Numbered from the stretch's first letter, positions 43,653-53,704 are shown. The stretch is 64,000 bases of DNA from JABSSA01 sp039975755 (GCA_039975755.1 JBDWGM010000043.1:1-64000); one strand, 5' to 3'. Notes: generated by a model not told the origin, from the letters alone. Numbers and translations are program-made.

Positions 43653-44911
43653 TTTTCCGCCTCCGATTCACGCAAGGATCCTGCGTTTGGTCCAAGGGCT
43701 GCGCCGTGGCGGTTGGGGGACGTCCGTTCGGAGATGATGTCGATCAAACCACCAATGCCTTTTGGTGCGAACAAGGTCACCGCCACAAAGGACAGGCCCA
43801 ATAAAATCGTCCACCAGTCGACCCATTTGATCGTGTAAAACCCAAGATTGATGTCGGGGGCTTGGCCGCCGGTAAAGTAAGTCGACACAAGCGAAACAAA
43901 CGCGGCGCCGATCACTGCACCATAAAGGCGACCACGCCCGCCAATGGCGACCCATACGGCCAGGTAAATCGACGCAATGGGCGCGATTTCCGCTGGGTTG
44001 ATGATGCCGGCTTGCGGATAATAAAGTGCACCGGCAATCCCTGCGATCACCGCAGTCAGTGTGAAAACGGTCAGTTTGTACGCTTCGACGGAATACCCCA
44101 GAAATCGAACGCGGGCTTCGTCGTCGCGAATGCCGCGAATAACGGACCCAAACTTGCCCGAAACGACCCAAGCACACAGGATATAACCCAAACCTAGCGC
44201 CAAGGCTGAGGCCAAAAAGAACCACATGGAAATGACGGATTGAGGTGTGTCATCAAGACCCGGAAGGTTCTGAAGACCAGAAAGACCGTTATTTCCACGT
44301 AGGCCGCTGTCATTCTGGAACAGATGCAGGGCAAGGGCCAATGTCATCGCCTGCGTCAGGATCGACAAGTACACGCCAGTGACGCGCGATCTAAAGGCCA
44401 ACCAACCGAAAACAAGGGCCAGCAATCCCGGTACGATGACAACGGCGACCAGTTGCAGCGGCAAAGAATGCGCAAACGTCCAGATTGGCGGGATTTCCGA
44501 AGCGCCGACAACTCCGAAGATCTGGGTTGCGATCCCGTCAGTAATCTCTTGGGGTGTGGCGGGCAGTGGATTGGCCATCAGGCTGTCGATGACGATCAAT
44601 TCGGTGCGGGCGTACATCAGCCACATCCCGATCGCATAGCCACCGATCCCAAAGAATGCCATATGCCCCAGCGACAGAATACCTGTGTATCCCCAGACCA
44701 AATCCATAGCGAGCGCGACAAGGCACAGGCACAGTGTTTTGCCTAGCGTCTTGATGAAGCTTGTTGAAATCACGCCTATGCCAAAACCTTCGGACAAGAC
44801 GGTAACGCCAAGAGTGAAGACTGCGAGGCACAGCAAGAAGATCAAAACCGACGGATGTTTGGACACAAAGGACCGTCGGGTTGGCGCGGAAAGAACGGCG
44901 TCAGTTGGCAT
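43649..44911 (-). CDS. urtC: Urea ABC transporter permease UrtC
   Basis: A 420-residue LivM-type inner-membrane permease. It has about ten helices, beginning with VLIFLLCLAVFTLGVTVLSE near residue 22. The conserved loop after LTAVIAGIAGALYYPQAGIINPAEIAP and ...YLAVWVAIGGRGRLYGAVIGA is typical of UrtC, and TYFTGGQAPDINLGFYTI fits the family C-terminus. Three bases separate its ATG from the urtB stop. Its C-terminal coding region overlaps the urtD start by four bases. Confidence 0.93.
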   Translation of the reverse strand: MPTDAVLSAPTRRSFVSKHPSVLIFLLCLAVFTLGVTVLSEGFGIGVISTSFIKTLGKTLCLCLVALAMDLVWGYTGILSLGHMAFFGIGGYAIGMWLMYARTELIVIDSLMANPLPATPQEITDGIATQIFGVVGASEIPPIWTFAHSLPLQLVAVVIVPGLLALVFGWLAFRSRVTGVYLSILTQAMTLALALHLFQNDSGLRGNNGLSGLQNLPGLDDTPQSVISMWFFLASALALGLGYILCAWVVSGKFGSVIRGIRDDEARVRFLGYSVEAYKLTVFTLTAVIAGIAGALYYPQAGIINPAEIAPIASIYLAVWVAIGGRGRLYGAVIGAAFVSLVSTYFTGGQAPDINLGFYTIKWVDWWTILLGLSFVAVTLFAPKGIGGLIDIISERTSPNRHGAALGPNAGSLRESEAEK

Positions 44912-44914
44912 GGA

Positions 44915-46879
44915 TCAAGCCTCGGCTGCGCGGCCTTTGAGGGCAATGATACCCCGAGGCCGGAACTGGATGAACAGGATGATGAAGAGGATCATGTAGG
45001 TTTGTGCGGCAAGGGTGTTCGATGGGTTCAACCATTCGATTCCCTTTTGCAACGTTCCAACCAACGTGGCCCCAAGAAGCGTGCCCCAGATATTGCCAAC
45101 GCCACCCACAACAACGGTCATGAAAGACTGCACAATGTAATCAGCGCCCATTTCCGAAGTCACCTTGGCATAAAGCCCGATGGCGACACCGGCGATGCCC
45201 GCGATGCCGGAGCCAAACCCAAAGGTCAGCATGTTGATGCGGTCCGGGTTGATCCCCATTGATGCGGCCATACGCGGGTTTTGCGTTACAGCGCGGACTT
45301 CCAATCCCAAGCGCGTGCGGTTCATCACGATCAGGAACAGGGCAAGAAACAGCAGAGCCAGGACAAAGATAGCGATCCGGATATAGCTGATCGATACCAC
45401 GTCATTGATGAACAGCGATCCATCCAACCAATCGGGTGATGTCAGCGGCCGGGCTTGGGTGCCAAAGATATTCTTGGCCAGTTGTTGCAGAGCGATGGAA
45501 ATACCAAACGTGGCCAACAGTGTTTCCAGTGGACGATGATACAGATGGCGGATCACCAAGCGTTCCATTGCAACACCAGCGGCAAAGGTCACCGCAAAGG
45601 CCAATGGCAACGCGACAATGATCGACACCGTGTAATCCGGAATGATTTGTTGAACGACATACCCGGTATAGGCGCCCATCATGATGAATTCGCCATGGGC
45701 CATGTTGATGACGCGCATCACACCAAATGTAATGGCCAGCCCAATCGCCGCCAGAAAATAGATCGACCCCAAGGACAGCGCATCCAATACCAGATCAAAT
45801 GTCTGGTTTAGAGCAAGGCGCGATTCAATCGCTGACAGCGCTGATTCAGCGGCTTTGGCGACGTCTGGGGGCGCACCGATATAGATCTGATAAAATGTGT
45901 GAGCCGCAAGAATGGTGTCGACATCCTCAGGCGTAGGCGAGGGGGCCGCTTTGCCCAAATCGACCAGAGCGTCATAGGCGGCTTGCCGTGCTGCGTTTGT
46001 GTTTAACGATGCAACCTGCACGCCCGCAATTTCTTCGCCATCGATATTGGAAATCAGCGTTTCGCGTTGATCTTGAAGGCTGATCAGAGGGGTGGCCAAT
46101 TCCGCGGCGACCAGTGTTTCGTAAGCGTCTTCGACGCTCAGCACATCGTTGCCCGGTTCAATCACGCCTGCTAAATCAGGGCGGTCTGGCAGTATTTTTG
46201 CGGCTTCGATCTTGAGAACTGTCAAAGGGGTCAGTGCGGCGCGTAAATCGACACCCAAATCCGCAGAATAGCTTTCAATAGCCGTAATGCGTTCTTCGTC
46301 CGTTTCGCCAAATTGAATGGTCAACAATCGTTCAAGCCGTTGCTTGCGCGCTTTCAATGCGGGATCGGTTTCTGTTTCGATTGACGCACGCAACGCAGAC
46401 AGGTGCGATGGTTCCGCGTCGCGTTCAATGGCTGTCAAAGCGGTTGCGCGGGTGATCGGGTCAGGGGCGTTGAGCTGGAACTGGACCAATGCGGCGCCGA
46501 TCAAGCTGCGGACGCCTGAATTGGGCTTCAATTGTTTGAATGCTTTGTCTTCGACTTCGCCCAAATCTGATACGTCGGATACATCAAAGATACGGATGGT
46601 CTTGCGGTCTATCTCTTCGGCAAAAACAAAAAGACCGGTGTCCTTGTTGCGCCAAAGTTCTTTTGCCTGCCACCGTTCCAAGACGGTCTGCGCTTGGTCC
46701 AGTCCGCTGGATGCCAATGCATCGATGGCGGGTTGAATTGTTTTACGCGACCCTTTTGCAATGACGTCCCCATGTTCTTGCAGCATTTGCTGAATAGGCG
46801 TGTCTGGAGATTGGGCTTGTGCGACAGACGCAGCAAGAATGAACAGGCACATACAGGCCTGTCGAATAGCGCAAAACAT
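44915..46879 (-). CDS. urtB: Urea ABC transporter permease UrtB
   Basis: A 654-residue LivH-type permease with a long N-terminal extracytoplasmic part. Residues 1-22 are a signal peptide (MFCAIRQACMCLFILAASVA). About 23-360 are helical, soluble and of unassigned function. The permease part follows: LVLDALSLGSIYFLAAIGLA, FGVMRVINMAHGEFIMMGAY and, late, VVGGVGNIWGTLLGATLVG. Long N-terminal regions are usual in proteobacterial UrtB. It is 56 bases downstream of urtA with a stable hairpin in between. Confidence 0.93.
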   Translation of the reverse strand: MFCAIRQACMCLFILAASVAQAQSPDTPIQQMLQEHGDVIAKGSRKTIQPAIDALASSGLDQAQTVLERWQAKELWRNKDTGLFVFAEEIDRKTIRIFDVSDVSDLGEVEDKAFKQLKPNSGVRSLIGAALVQFQLNAPDPITRATALTAIERDAEPSHLSALRASIETETDPALKARKQRLERLLTIQFGETDEERITAIESYSADLGVDLRAALTPLTVLKIEAAKILPDRPDLAGVIEPGNDVLSVEDAYETLVAAELATPLISLQDQRETLISNIDGEEIAGVQVASLNTNAARQAAYDALVDLGKAAPSPTPEDVDTILAAHTFYQIYIGAPPDVAKAAESALSAIESRLALNQTFDLVLDALSLGSIYFLAAIGLAITFGVMRVINMAHGEFIMMGAYTGYVVQQIIPDYTVSIIVALPLAFAVTFAAGVAMERLVIRHLYHRPLETLLATFGISIALQQLAKNIFGTQARPLTSPDWLDGSLFINDVVSISYIRIAIFVLALLFLALFLIVMNRTRLGLEVRAVTQNPRMAASMGINPDRINMLTFGFGSGIAGIAGVAIGLYAKVTSEMGADYIVQSFMTVVVGGVGNIWGTLLGATLVGTLQKGIEWLNPSNTLAAQTYMILFIILFIQFRPRGIIALKGRAAEA

Positions 46880-46901
46880 GTTTTTGATTTCCGTCGTGGC
46901 G

Positions 46902-46925
46902 AGGAGGCAGGCGAACCCGCCCCCT
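46902..46925 (-). repeat. Intercistronic hairpin between urtA and urtB
   Basis: On the transcribed strand AGGGGGCGGG pairs with CCTGCCTCCT (eight Watson-Crick and two G-U pairs) around a TTCG tetraloop. No T-run follows, so it is more likely an mRNA stabiliser that protects the urtA message than a terminator. Confidence 0.7.
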
Positions 46926-46935
46926 GCTGATTAAT

Positions 46936-48219
46936 TTAGTAGTTGGATTTGATCTGTACACACGACGATGTTTGCGTGTTGTACATACCGCAGCCCAATT
47001 CGGACCAGTCGGACTTGAGCACTGCAGATTCTGGCAGGAAGTCTGTCCATGCGTCGCCATTTACTTCTTCTGTTTGGCTGATGATGTCGAACTGACCGTC
47101 ATCCTGAATTTCGCCAATCAAAACCGGTTTGGCCAAGTGGTGGTTTGGCAGCATAACAGCAGTACCACCTGTCAGGTTCGGGAATTCCTGACCGTACATC
47201 GCTGTGCGAACTTCATCCACGCTGGTTGTTCCAGCTGCGGTGGCTGCGTTCACCCACATGTTGAAACCGATATAGTGTGCTTCCATTGGGTCGTTTGTTA
47301 CGCGCTCTTCACCCATGCGGGCTTTCCATGCTTCGACCCATGCTTCGTTTGCATCGGACTCTGCAGATTGGAAGTAGTTCCAAGCGGCCAAGTGACCAAC
47401 CAAGTTTGTTGTGTCCAAACCGGCCAATTCTTCTTCACCAACAGAGAACGCGACAACTGGGATGTCGTCTGCGGAAATACCTGCGGCCGCGAGCTCTTTG
47501 TAGAACCCTACATTTGCGTCACCGTTGATTGTTGAGATAACGCCAACTTTTTTGCCGTCAGCACCCAGTGCCACAACGTCTGCGACGATCTTGGACCAAT
47601 CGGAATGACCGAATGGTGTGTAGTTCACAAAGATGTCGTCCGCCGCGATGCCTTTTTGCTGCAAATAGCTTTCAAGGATGTTGTTGGTTGTACGTGGGTA
47701 CACATAGTCTGTGCCCAAAAGCGCGAATTTCTCGACGCCCAGCTCTTCTAGGAAGTAATCTGTTGCTGGGATGGCCTGCTGGTTTGGAGCAGCACCGGTG
47801 TAAAAGACGTTTTTAGAGCTTTCTTCGCCTTCATACTGCACAGGGTAGAAGAGCAAACCGTTTAGCTCTTCGATGACCGGAAGAACGGACTTGCGAGACA
47901 CGGACGTCCAGTTTCCAAAAATCACGTCGACTTCGTGGACGGTCAAAAGTTCGCGTGCTTTTTCAGCAAACAAGGGCCAGTCGGATGCGGGATCAACGAC
48001 GACTGCTTCAAGCTGGCAGCCCAATACACCGCCATTTGCATTCTGCTGCTCGACGAGCATTTCCATCGTATCTTTCAACGTGGTCTCGGAGATAGCCATT
48101 GTCCCAGACAATGAATGCAAAACGCCGACCTTGATCGGGCAGTCTTGGGCCATAGCTGGCGCGGAAAGTGACAAAAGTGCAGCGGCAGCTGCTGATAGTG
48201 TAAGGTGTTGCTTTTTCAT
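46936..48219 (-). CDS. urtA: Urea-binding periplasmic protein UrtA
   Basis: A 427-residue solute-binding protein. It has a signal peptide (MKKQHLTLSAAAAALLSLSA, then PAMA) and DCPIKVGVLHSLSGTMAISE, the UrtA N-terminus. Typical UrtA strings follow: VIFGNWTSVSRKSVLPVIEE, LLFYPVQYEGEESSKNVFYT and GAAPNQQAIPATDY. The ATG at 48219 is preceded by AGGGAA; the frame open to 48297 has no conservation. As the receptor it sits first in the urtABCDE operon. No urease genes are in the window. Confidence 0.96.
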   Translation of the reverse strand: MKKQHLTLSAAAAALLSLSAPAMAQDCPIKVGVLHSLSGTMAISETTLKDTMEMLVEQQNANGGVLGCQLEAVVVDPASDWPLFAEKARELLTVHEVDVIFGNWTSVSRKSVLPVIEELNGLLFYPVQYEGEESSKNVFYTGAAPNQQAIPATDYFLEELGVEKFALLGTDYVYPRTTNNILESYLQQKGIAADDIFVNYTPFGHSDWSKIVADVVALGADGKKVGVISTINGDANVGFYKELAAAGISADDIPVVAFSVGEEELAGLDTTNLVGHLAAWNYFQSAESDANEAWVEAWKARMGEERVTNDPMEAHYIGFNMWVNAATAAGTTSVDEVRTAMYGQEFPNLTGGTAVMLPNHHLAKPVLIGEIQDDGQFDIISQTEEVNGDAWTDFLPESAVLKSDWSELGCGMYNTQTSSCVQIKSNY

Positions 48220-48542
48220 TGCATATTCCCTGTGCGGGGTGTGCGGTACGCAATCGGTACATAGTGTCGGACTTGTATTCAAAGCCGGTCTCCGCATACT
48301 GCTATCCCACGCATTAAGTTGCGTCGTGCGATGGTGTGAGATCTACCAGGACCGCGCCATCGCACATTCTTTCGCTGACGGATCATCGCCAACGCCGTTA
48401 ACATTCTCGGGAATCCGAGCCACGTGAAGTTCCGAGATGTTGGGGGCAGGTGTTTTGTGAAGACGTGATCGTTTTTTGCGCAAATAAGTATCGACCGCCT
48501 GATTTTTGAGCAGCCGTGAGTCGCGGAACGATGAAAAAAGAA
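48220..48542. other. Non-coding space upstream of urtA
   Basis: About 320 bases that should hold the urtABCDE promoter. I see an eight-base inverted repeat, TGCGATGG (48327-48334) with CCATCGCA (48357-48364), and the ten-base palindrome TTTGCGCAAA at 48475-48484. I do not find a convincing sigma-54 or NtrC site. No open frame here looks coding. Confidence 0.4.
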
Positions 48543-48571
48543 GCCCATGGCTGAATTCATCAACCATGGGC
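48533..48571 (-). terminator. Rho-independent terminator of the sugar/polyol locus
   Basis: On the minus strand GCCCATGG pairs perfectly with CCATGGGC around a 13-base loop and is followed by TTCTTTTTTC. It lies 25 bases beyond the stop of the last gene in the eleven-gene locus. Confidence 0.85.
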
Positions 48572-48595
48572 GAACAGAATTTATGCAACTTTAGG

Positions 48596-49741
48596 TTAGG
48601 AGTCGATTTTGACCCACGCTGAATTGCGTTTTGATGATTGAACACATGCGGCCACAAATTGAACGCCGCGCAAACCGTCCTGCACCGTTGGATAGACCAA
48701 CCCGTCGGGCAAAGCCGTCCCATCGCGTTTGGCAACGATCGCATCTGCAGCTTCGGAATAGATGTTGGCAAAGCCTTCCAGATAGCCTTCTGGATGTCCG
48801 GGCGGAACGCGGGACATTCGTGCAGCAGCGTCCCCAGCACCAGCACCATTTCGTGTGATCAGGCGCTTTGGTTCTCCGAAGGGTGTGTACCACAGGTAAT
48901 TGGGGTCCTCTTGCGACCATTCCAGACCACCTTTGTCCCCGTATACCCGCAGGCGAAGCGCGTTTTCATTGCCGGGTGCAACCTGCGACGACCACAGCAT
49001 CCCGCGTGCACCACCATCAAATCGCATCATGACATGGGCATTGTCGTCCACTTGTCGACCCGGGACAAAGGCTTGTAAATCTGCCGCTAGGCTCTCGACT
49101 GTAAGGTTTGTCACGAAACAGGCCAGATTAAAGGCATGTGTTCCGATATCTCCGGTCGATCCACCGGCACCTGATCGTTCGGGGTCGGTGCGCCATTCCG
49201 CTTGTTTGAATTCCTGGTGTTCGGTCAACCAATCTTGAGGGTATTCCACCTGAACAACACGGATTGTCCCGATGTCACCATTCTGGATCATTTCCCGCGC
49301 CTGACGCACCATCGGATAGCCGGTGTAGTTATGTGTCAGTATAAATAGAGCGTCGGATTGTTCCGCAGCCTTCACCAGTTTCTTTGCGTCCGCCAAATTG
49401 GATGTCAAAGGCTTGTCGCAAATCACGTGAATGCCGCGCTTTAAGAACTCGCGCGCGGCTGCATAATGGACGTGGTTGGGAGTGACGATTGAAACGGCAT
49501 CTATTCCGTTTTTCAAACGCGCTTCTCGCATGGCCATGGATTTGAAATCGTCATAGACGCGCGACAACCCAAGTGCTGCACCACTGGCGCGTGACTTTTC
49601 CGGTGTTGATGACAACGCCCCGGCGACAAGTTCATACCTGTCATCAATGCGCGACGCGATGCGATGGACAGCGCCGATGAACGCATCGTTCCCTCCACCG
49701 ACCATGCCAAGACGAATGCGTCCTTGGTCTGTTCCGGTCAT
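48596..49741 (-). CDS. Gfo/Idh/MocA family oxidoreductase
   Basis: A 381-residue NAD(P)-dependent sugar or polyol dehydrogenase. The Rossmann domain starts IRLGMVGGGNDAFIGAVHR, contains VSIVTPNHVHYAAA, and carries HVICDKPLTS with the conserved lysine (usual EKP is here DKP). DIGTHAFNLACFV supplies the catalytic Asp/His of the C-terminal domain. It is the last gene of the minus-strand locus, 175 bases after the TIM-barrel gene, followed by a terminator. With an isomerase and DHA-type kinase upstream it likely oxidises the imported sugar or polyol or an intermediate. Confidence 0.88.
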   Translation of the reverse strand: MTGTDQGRIRLGMVGGGNDAFIGAVHRIASRIDDRYELVAGALSSTPEKSRASGAALGLSRVYDDFKSMAMREARLKNGIDAVSIVTPNHVHYAAAREFLKRGIHVICDKPLTSNLADAKKLVKAAEQSDALFILTHNYTGYPMVRQAREMIQNGDIGTIRVVQVEYPQDWLTEHQEFKQAEWRTDPERSGAGGSTGDIGTHAFNLACFVTNLTVESLAADLQAFVPGRQVDDNAHVMMRFDGGARGMLWSSQVAPGNENALRLRVYGDKGGLEWSQEDPNYLWYTPFGEPKRLITRNGAGAGDAAARMSRVPPGHPEGYLEGFANIYSEAADAIVAKRDGTALPDGLVYPTVQDGLRGVQFVAACVQSSKRNSAWVKIDS

Positions 49742-49916
49742 TTATGAATCCTCCGAATTACTATGCACTGTGTGATTTGCTTTACAGAAGTTGCGATTGC
49801 TTCGCGCGGATCCTGCCAACATGAGAGAAGAAGGATTTAAAGACCTTTTGACAAATGGAGTTATTGGTCGTGAAGCCGTGAACGAAGCGAAAAAGCCATC
49901 CTGGGTGGCCTGACAT
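49742..49916. other. Spacer between isomerase and oxidoreductase genes
   Basis: 175 bases without a coding frame. I see no clear terminator, so read-through from the isomerase gene is likely; a weak internal promoter cannot be excluded. Confidence 0.3.
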
Positions 49917-50972
49917 TTACGTCAGGCCCAGCATTTTACGATTGGCTGCTTCGTCCGTTCCACCATCTGCAAAGTCATCAAAGGCTGTTTCTGTGACACG
50001 TATTATGTGATCGGAAACGAACTGCGCACCTTCCCGCGCTCCGTCTTCTGGGTGTTTTAGACAGCATTCCCATTCGACAACCGCCCAGCCGTCAAAATCG
50101 ATCGCGGCCATTTTTGAAAAGATAGCGCCAAAATCGACTTGTCCGTCGCCCAGCGAGCGGAAACGCCCGGCGCGGTCGACCCAGCTTTGATAACCGGAAT
50201 AAACGCCTTGGCGACCTGTTGGATTAAATTCGGCATCCTTGACGTGGAACATGCGGATGCGGTCTTTGTAGATGTCGATGTTGTCCAAATAATCCAAACA
50301 CTGAAGAACATAATGTGACGGATCGTACAGCATGCAGGCACGGGCATGGTTGCCAGTGCGTTCAAGGAACATCTCGTAGGTGACGCCGTCATGCAGATCT
50401 TCACCGGGGTGGATTTCATAACAGACATCCACTCCGCAATCTTCGGCATGATCGAGAATAGGCTTCCAGCGTGCTGCCAATTCATCAAAAGCAGTTTCGA
50501 CAAGACCGGCCGGGCGTTGGGGCCAAGGATAGATATAGGGCCACGCTAACGCGCCAGAGAATGTCGCATGTGCCCCAATGCCAAGGTTCTTTGATGCGGT
50601 TAGTGCTTTTTTGACCTGATCGACGGCCCAAGCTTGTCGGGCGGTTGGGTTTCCGCGCACCTCTTCGGCCGCAAATCCGTCAAAAGCCGCGTCATATGCC
50701 GGATGCACGGCAACAAGTTGGCCCTGCAGGTGGGTCGAAAGCTCGGTTACTTCGACGCCATTCTCAGCGGCTTTGCCTTTGAATTCGTCGCAGTAGTCTT
50801 TGCTTTCGGCTGCCTTGGCCAAATCGATAAGGCGTGCGTCCCAGCTTGGGACCTGCACGCCTTTGTAACCACAGTCAGCTGCCCATTTGGTTATGCTGTC
50901 CCATGAATTGAAAGGCGCTTCGTCGCCTGCAAATTGCGCCAGAAATAACGCCGGCCCTTTGATCGTCTTCAT
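49917..50972 (-). CDS. Sugar phosphate isomerase/epimerase family TIM barrel
   Basis: A 351-residue xylose-isomerase-like barrel (AP-endonuclease 2 family). Likely metal-binding residues are E in CYEIHPGEDLHDG, D in MLYDPSHYVLQC, H in IRMFHVKDAEF and the final E in WAVVEWECC. The start MKTIKGPALFLAQFAGDEAP is typical of members paired with Gfo/Idh oxidoreductases in inositol and sugar pathways. It follows the LacI regulator by 32 bases. The substrate is unknown; an isomerase or epimerase of the imported sugar is the best inference. Confidence 0.85.
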   Translation of the reverse strand: MKTIKGPALFLAQFAGDEAPFNSWDSITKWAADCGYKGVQVPSWDARLIDLAKAAESKDYCDEFKGKAAENGVEVTELSTHLQGQLVAVHPAYDAAFDGFAAEEVRGNPTARQAWAVDQVKKALTASKNLGIGAHATFSGALAWPYIYPWPQRPAGLVETAFDELAARWKPILDHAEDCGVDVCYEIHPGEDLHDGVTYEMFLERTGNHARACMLYDPSHYVLQCLDYLDNIDIYKDRIRMFHVKDAEFNPTGRQGVYSGYQSWVDRAGRFRSLGDGQVDFGAIFSKMAAIDFDGWAVVEWECCLKHPEDGAREGAQFVSDHIIRVTETAFDDFADGGTDEAANRKMLGLT

Positions 50973-51004
50973 TGTCCAACTCCCTTAGTTCTTAACCGTG
51001 TTTG

Positions 51005-52027
51005 TCATTCCATCGTAGGTAAGTTTTCACGAATGACGATGTCGATGCGAATGTTTTCCTGAGATTTGATCACTGGCGTGTTGTCGCGTTTGGATCGAAG
51101 TACGCGCAACGTGCTGCGCGCCAAGTGACCGGTATTTTGTGTAATGACGGCATCTAGTAAACCTTGCCTCAACATTTCCGCCGAATTCTCGGTCAATTCA
51201 TGATCAATACAAACGGGGCGGGGGTGACCGTCGTGTCTTTGGATGGCAGCAGCCACACCACGCACGCTTGCCCCGGCTGAATAGATACCGACGGCATTCG
51301 GGTTCTTTTCCAAAGCGCGTCGAATGACCTGTTCGGTCAGTTCCGTGTCTTCGTGACCTTCGATACTGGGCAGGGTTTTTAGATCGGGAAAGTGTTCGGT
51401 TATCACTTCGTCAAATCCAAACCGGCGCTCAATCATATCGCGGGATTGCTTTGACGTCATGACTACAATCACCTGACCCGGACGGCCCCGCAGAAAACGA
51501 CCCATCAACATTCCGGCGGTTCTGCCAGCGGCTACATTATCGATACCGACGAAATGATCGCGGTCTGAATTGGGTTGATCCGAAACCAACGAAACGACCG
51601 GCACGCCGCGTTCGCGCAGCCTTGAAATGGCGTCCCGCACAACCGGCGTTTCATTTGCCATGATGGCCAGCCCATCGATTTCACTTGGTCTGAGAGCGGC
51701 CAGTTTTTCCGCCAGATAGGTGTGGTCGTGGTTGGGAACCAAGATCGTTTCAATCTCGGTGCGATCAAATTTGGCGCTTTCTGCAACCTCTTCGACGGAT
51801 TTTCGCAGGCTCGCGAAAAACTGGCCTTTCCAATCGGGTAAGACAAAAACGAATTTGTACTGCTTTTTCCGGGCCAGATTGGCCGCCGCCGTGTCGCGCA
51901 CATAGCCCAACGAATTGATGGCGGCATGCACCTTTTTGATGGTGATCTGGCGCACGCCCTGACGTTCGTTCAAAACCCGGTCGACGGTGGCAAGACTGAC
52001 GCCAGCCACCCGTGCAATGTCATTCAC
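51005..52027 (-). CDS. LacI family transcriptional regulator
   Basis: A 340-residue repressor. The helix-turn-helix and hinge read MNDIARVAGVSLATVDRVLN and AAINSLGYVRDTAAANLARK, followed by a periplasmic-binding-protein-like effector domain (about 60-335). The GTG at 52027 is a poor start: the in-frame codons before it read ATEKPT, just the residues LacI proteins carry there. The true start may therefore lie further upstream, with translation coupled to the kinase gene. It is embedded in the transporter/kinase locus and is the obvious candidate to bind the paired palindromes at 59704-59749. Confidence 0.9.
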   Translation of the reverse strand: MNDIARVAGVSLATVDRVLNERQGVRQITIKKVHAAINSLGYVRDTAAANLARKKQYKFVFVLPDWKGQFFASLRKSVEEVAESAKFDRTEIETILVPNHDHTYLAEKLAALRPSEIDGLAIMANETPVVRDAISRLRERGVPVVSLVSDQPNSDRDHFVGIDNVAAGRTAGMLMGRFLRGRPGQVIVVMTSKQSRDMIERRFGFDEVITEHFPDLKTLPSIEGHEDTELTEQVIRRALEKNPNAVGIYSAGASVRGVAAAIQRHDGHPRPVCIDHELTENSAEMLRQGLLDAVITQNTGHLARSTLRVLRSKRDNTPVIKSQENIRIDIVIRENLPTME

Positions 52028-52068
52028 GGTTGGTTTTTCAGTCGCGTTATGATCGGGCTTAGCCAGAA

Positions 52069-53691
52069 TTAACGCTCCAGAATTTTCGCAAGGCCTTCGA
52101 ACAGGATGGCAACCGCTTCTGCACCCGGATCATTATGACCTTTCAGGTTTTCTTCGGGAACATAGGCCGCGCGTCCTGCTTTTGCGCGATGAATGGATGC
52201 GGTTCCGTCTGCGCCACGGCGTGCGGCAGCTGCGGCTTGGGCGATACCGTCTGGCAAGGCGTCTAAGGCGGGCGACAACGCGTCGATCATTGTGCGGTCG
52301 CCAACGCGGGCACCGCCAACCTGACTGACGCGATCTAGACCTGCGCCCATTGCTTCAAACACTTGATACCCGTTTGCACAGGCGTCACCTGCTGCATTGA
52401 AAAAGATCGCCAGAATGACGCCGGACGACCCGCCCATTGTATGGCTTAGCTCATTCCCTAACGCTGGGAAAAGCTGCGTTAGATCGGCCAAGGGCAATCG
52501 ATCCAAACTACCTTTTAAGGCCCGCGCCGCGGTGGCCAACGTGCTGCCTGTGTCGCCGTCACCAGATTTTGCATCCAGCGCGTTCAATTTGGCCTCAGCC
52601 TCGATCAAAAGATCGGACACATGTTCCAGCGTTGCCCGTGTGCGTGGATTGTCAGAGGCAATTGGTTCAATTGGCGTCAATCCATCCGGCAGCGGACAGA
52701 TGTCCACCGGGCTCAAAGCAACAAGACCGGGCCACGCGGCCAAAGATACGGGGTCTTGCATTGCGGCCAGTTCTGTTTCGTCAGCCTCGAGTATGGAAAT
52801 CGAAAAACCGTGCATATCCAAAGACGTCATCATAGGGGCTGGGCCGACCACATATTCAATGCCGCCTGTTTGCGCAATGGAATGTGTCAGGACCGACATT
52901 TCAAGCGGAGTTGTCGAGCCAAGATTGTTGATCAAGGCGATTGGTGTGCCGTCTCCGGTTCCTGTTTTGAGTTTGTCCAAAACGGTTGCAATCGCCACCT
53001 TGGCTGAGGCGAAGTTAACCTGTTCGACACCGGGTTCGCCGTGGATTCCTAAACCAAGCTCGGCTTTTCCAGCTGCGATGCGTTCCTCCTTGGGTGACCC
53101 AGGGACGGTGCAGGTCGACAGGCTCATGCCCAATGACGCGACTTTTGCGATGACTTGTTTCGCGGCTGATGTGACGGTTGCCAAATCCTTGCCGGCTTTT
53201 GCCAATGAACCAGCCACTTTGTGCACGAACAACGTTCCTGCAACGCCGCGAGGCTGAGGTAGATTGGGCAGCGCGATATCATCATCCACGACAACCATTT
53301 CGACCTTACGCCCAAGGGCACGTGCCCGTTCTGCAGCCAAACCAAAATTCAGACGGTCGCCTGTGTAATTCTTAACGATCAGCAAGCACCCAGCATCGCC
53401 GGTGACGGCAAGAATACCGGCCAGAACAGCCTCGACTGAGGGTGATGCAAATACTTCGCCACACACGGCAGCGGTCAACATCCCGGCGCCGACAAATCCT
53501 GCATGTGCGGGTTCATGGCCGGAGCCACCACCAGAGATTAACGCGACCTTGGATTTGTCCCAATCTGTTCGAAAGACAACCTTGATATGTGGATAGCCAT
53601 CCAACCGCCCAAGTGTGCCACCGGATGCAGCAATAACGCCGTCCAGCGCTTCGGTAACAAGGTTTTCCTTGGCATTGATAAACTGTGCCAT
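52069..53691 (-). CDS. Dihydroxyacetone kinase family enzyme (DhaK-DhaL fusion)
   Basis: A 540-residue ATP-dependent kinase fusing both domains. The DhaK half contains ISGGGSGHEPAHAG (54-67) and the histidine that binds the ketone substrate covalently, H217 in LGIHGEPGVEQ. The DhaL half has the ATP/Mg motifs KSGDGDTGSTL and MGGSSG. This is the single-chain type used by eukaryotes and some bacteria, not the PTS type. Members phosphorylate dihydroxyacetone, glyceraldehyde or short ketoses such as erythrulose. ATG 53691 is chosen. Its location inside an importer operon suggests it phosphorylates a catabolic intermediate. Confidence 0.92.
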   Translation of the reverse strand: MAQFINAKENLVTEALDGVIAASGGTLGRLDGYPHIKVVFRTDWDKSKVALISGGGSGHEPAHAGFVGAGMLTAAVCGEVFASPSVEAVLAGILAVTGDAGCLLIVKNYTGDRLNFGLAAERARALGRKVEMVVVDDDIALPNLPQPRGVAGTLFVHKVAGSLAKAGKDLATVTSAAKQVIAKVASLGMSLSTCTVPGSPKEERIAAGKAELGLGIHGEPGVEQVNFASAKVAIATVLDKLKTGTGDGTPIALINNLGSTTPLEMSVLTHSIAQTGGIEYVVGPAPMMTSLDMHGFSISILEADETELAAMQDPVSLAAWPGLVALSPVDICPLPDGLTPIEPIASDNPRTRATLEHVSDLLIEAEAKLNALDAKSGDGDTGSTLATAARALKGSLDRLPLADLTQLFPALGNELSHTMGGSSGVILAIFFNAAGDACANGYQVFEAMGAGLDRVSQVGGARVGDRTMIDALSPALDALPDGIAQAAAAARRGADGTASIHRAKAGRAAYVPEENLKGHNDPGAEAVAILFEGLAKILER

Positions 53692-53704
53692 GTGGCGCCC
53701 TCCG

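Noticed and set aside
52397..53257. Long plus-strand open frame of 286 codons
   Set aside because: It is the antisense shadow of the DhaK-DhaL gene, with low-complexity Ser/Ala/Pro composition and no recognisable domain.
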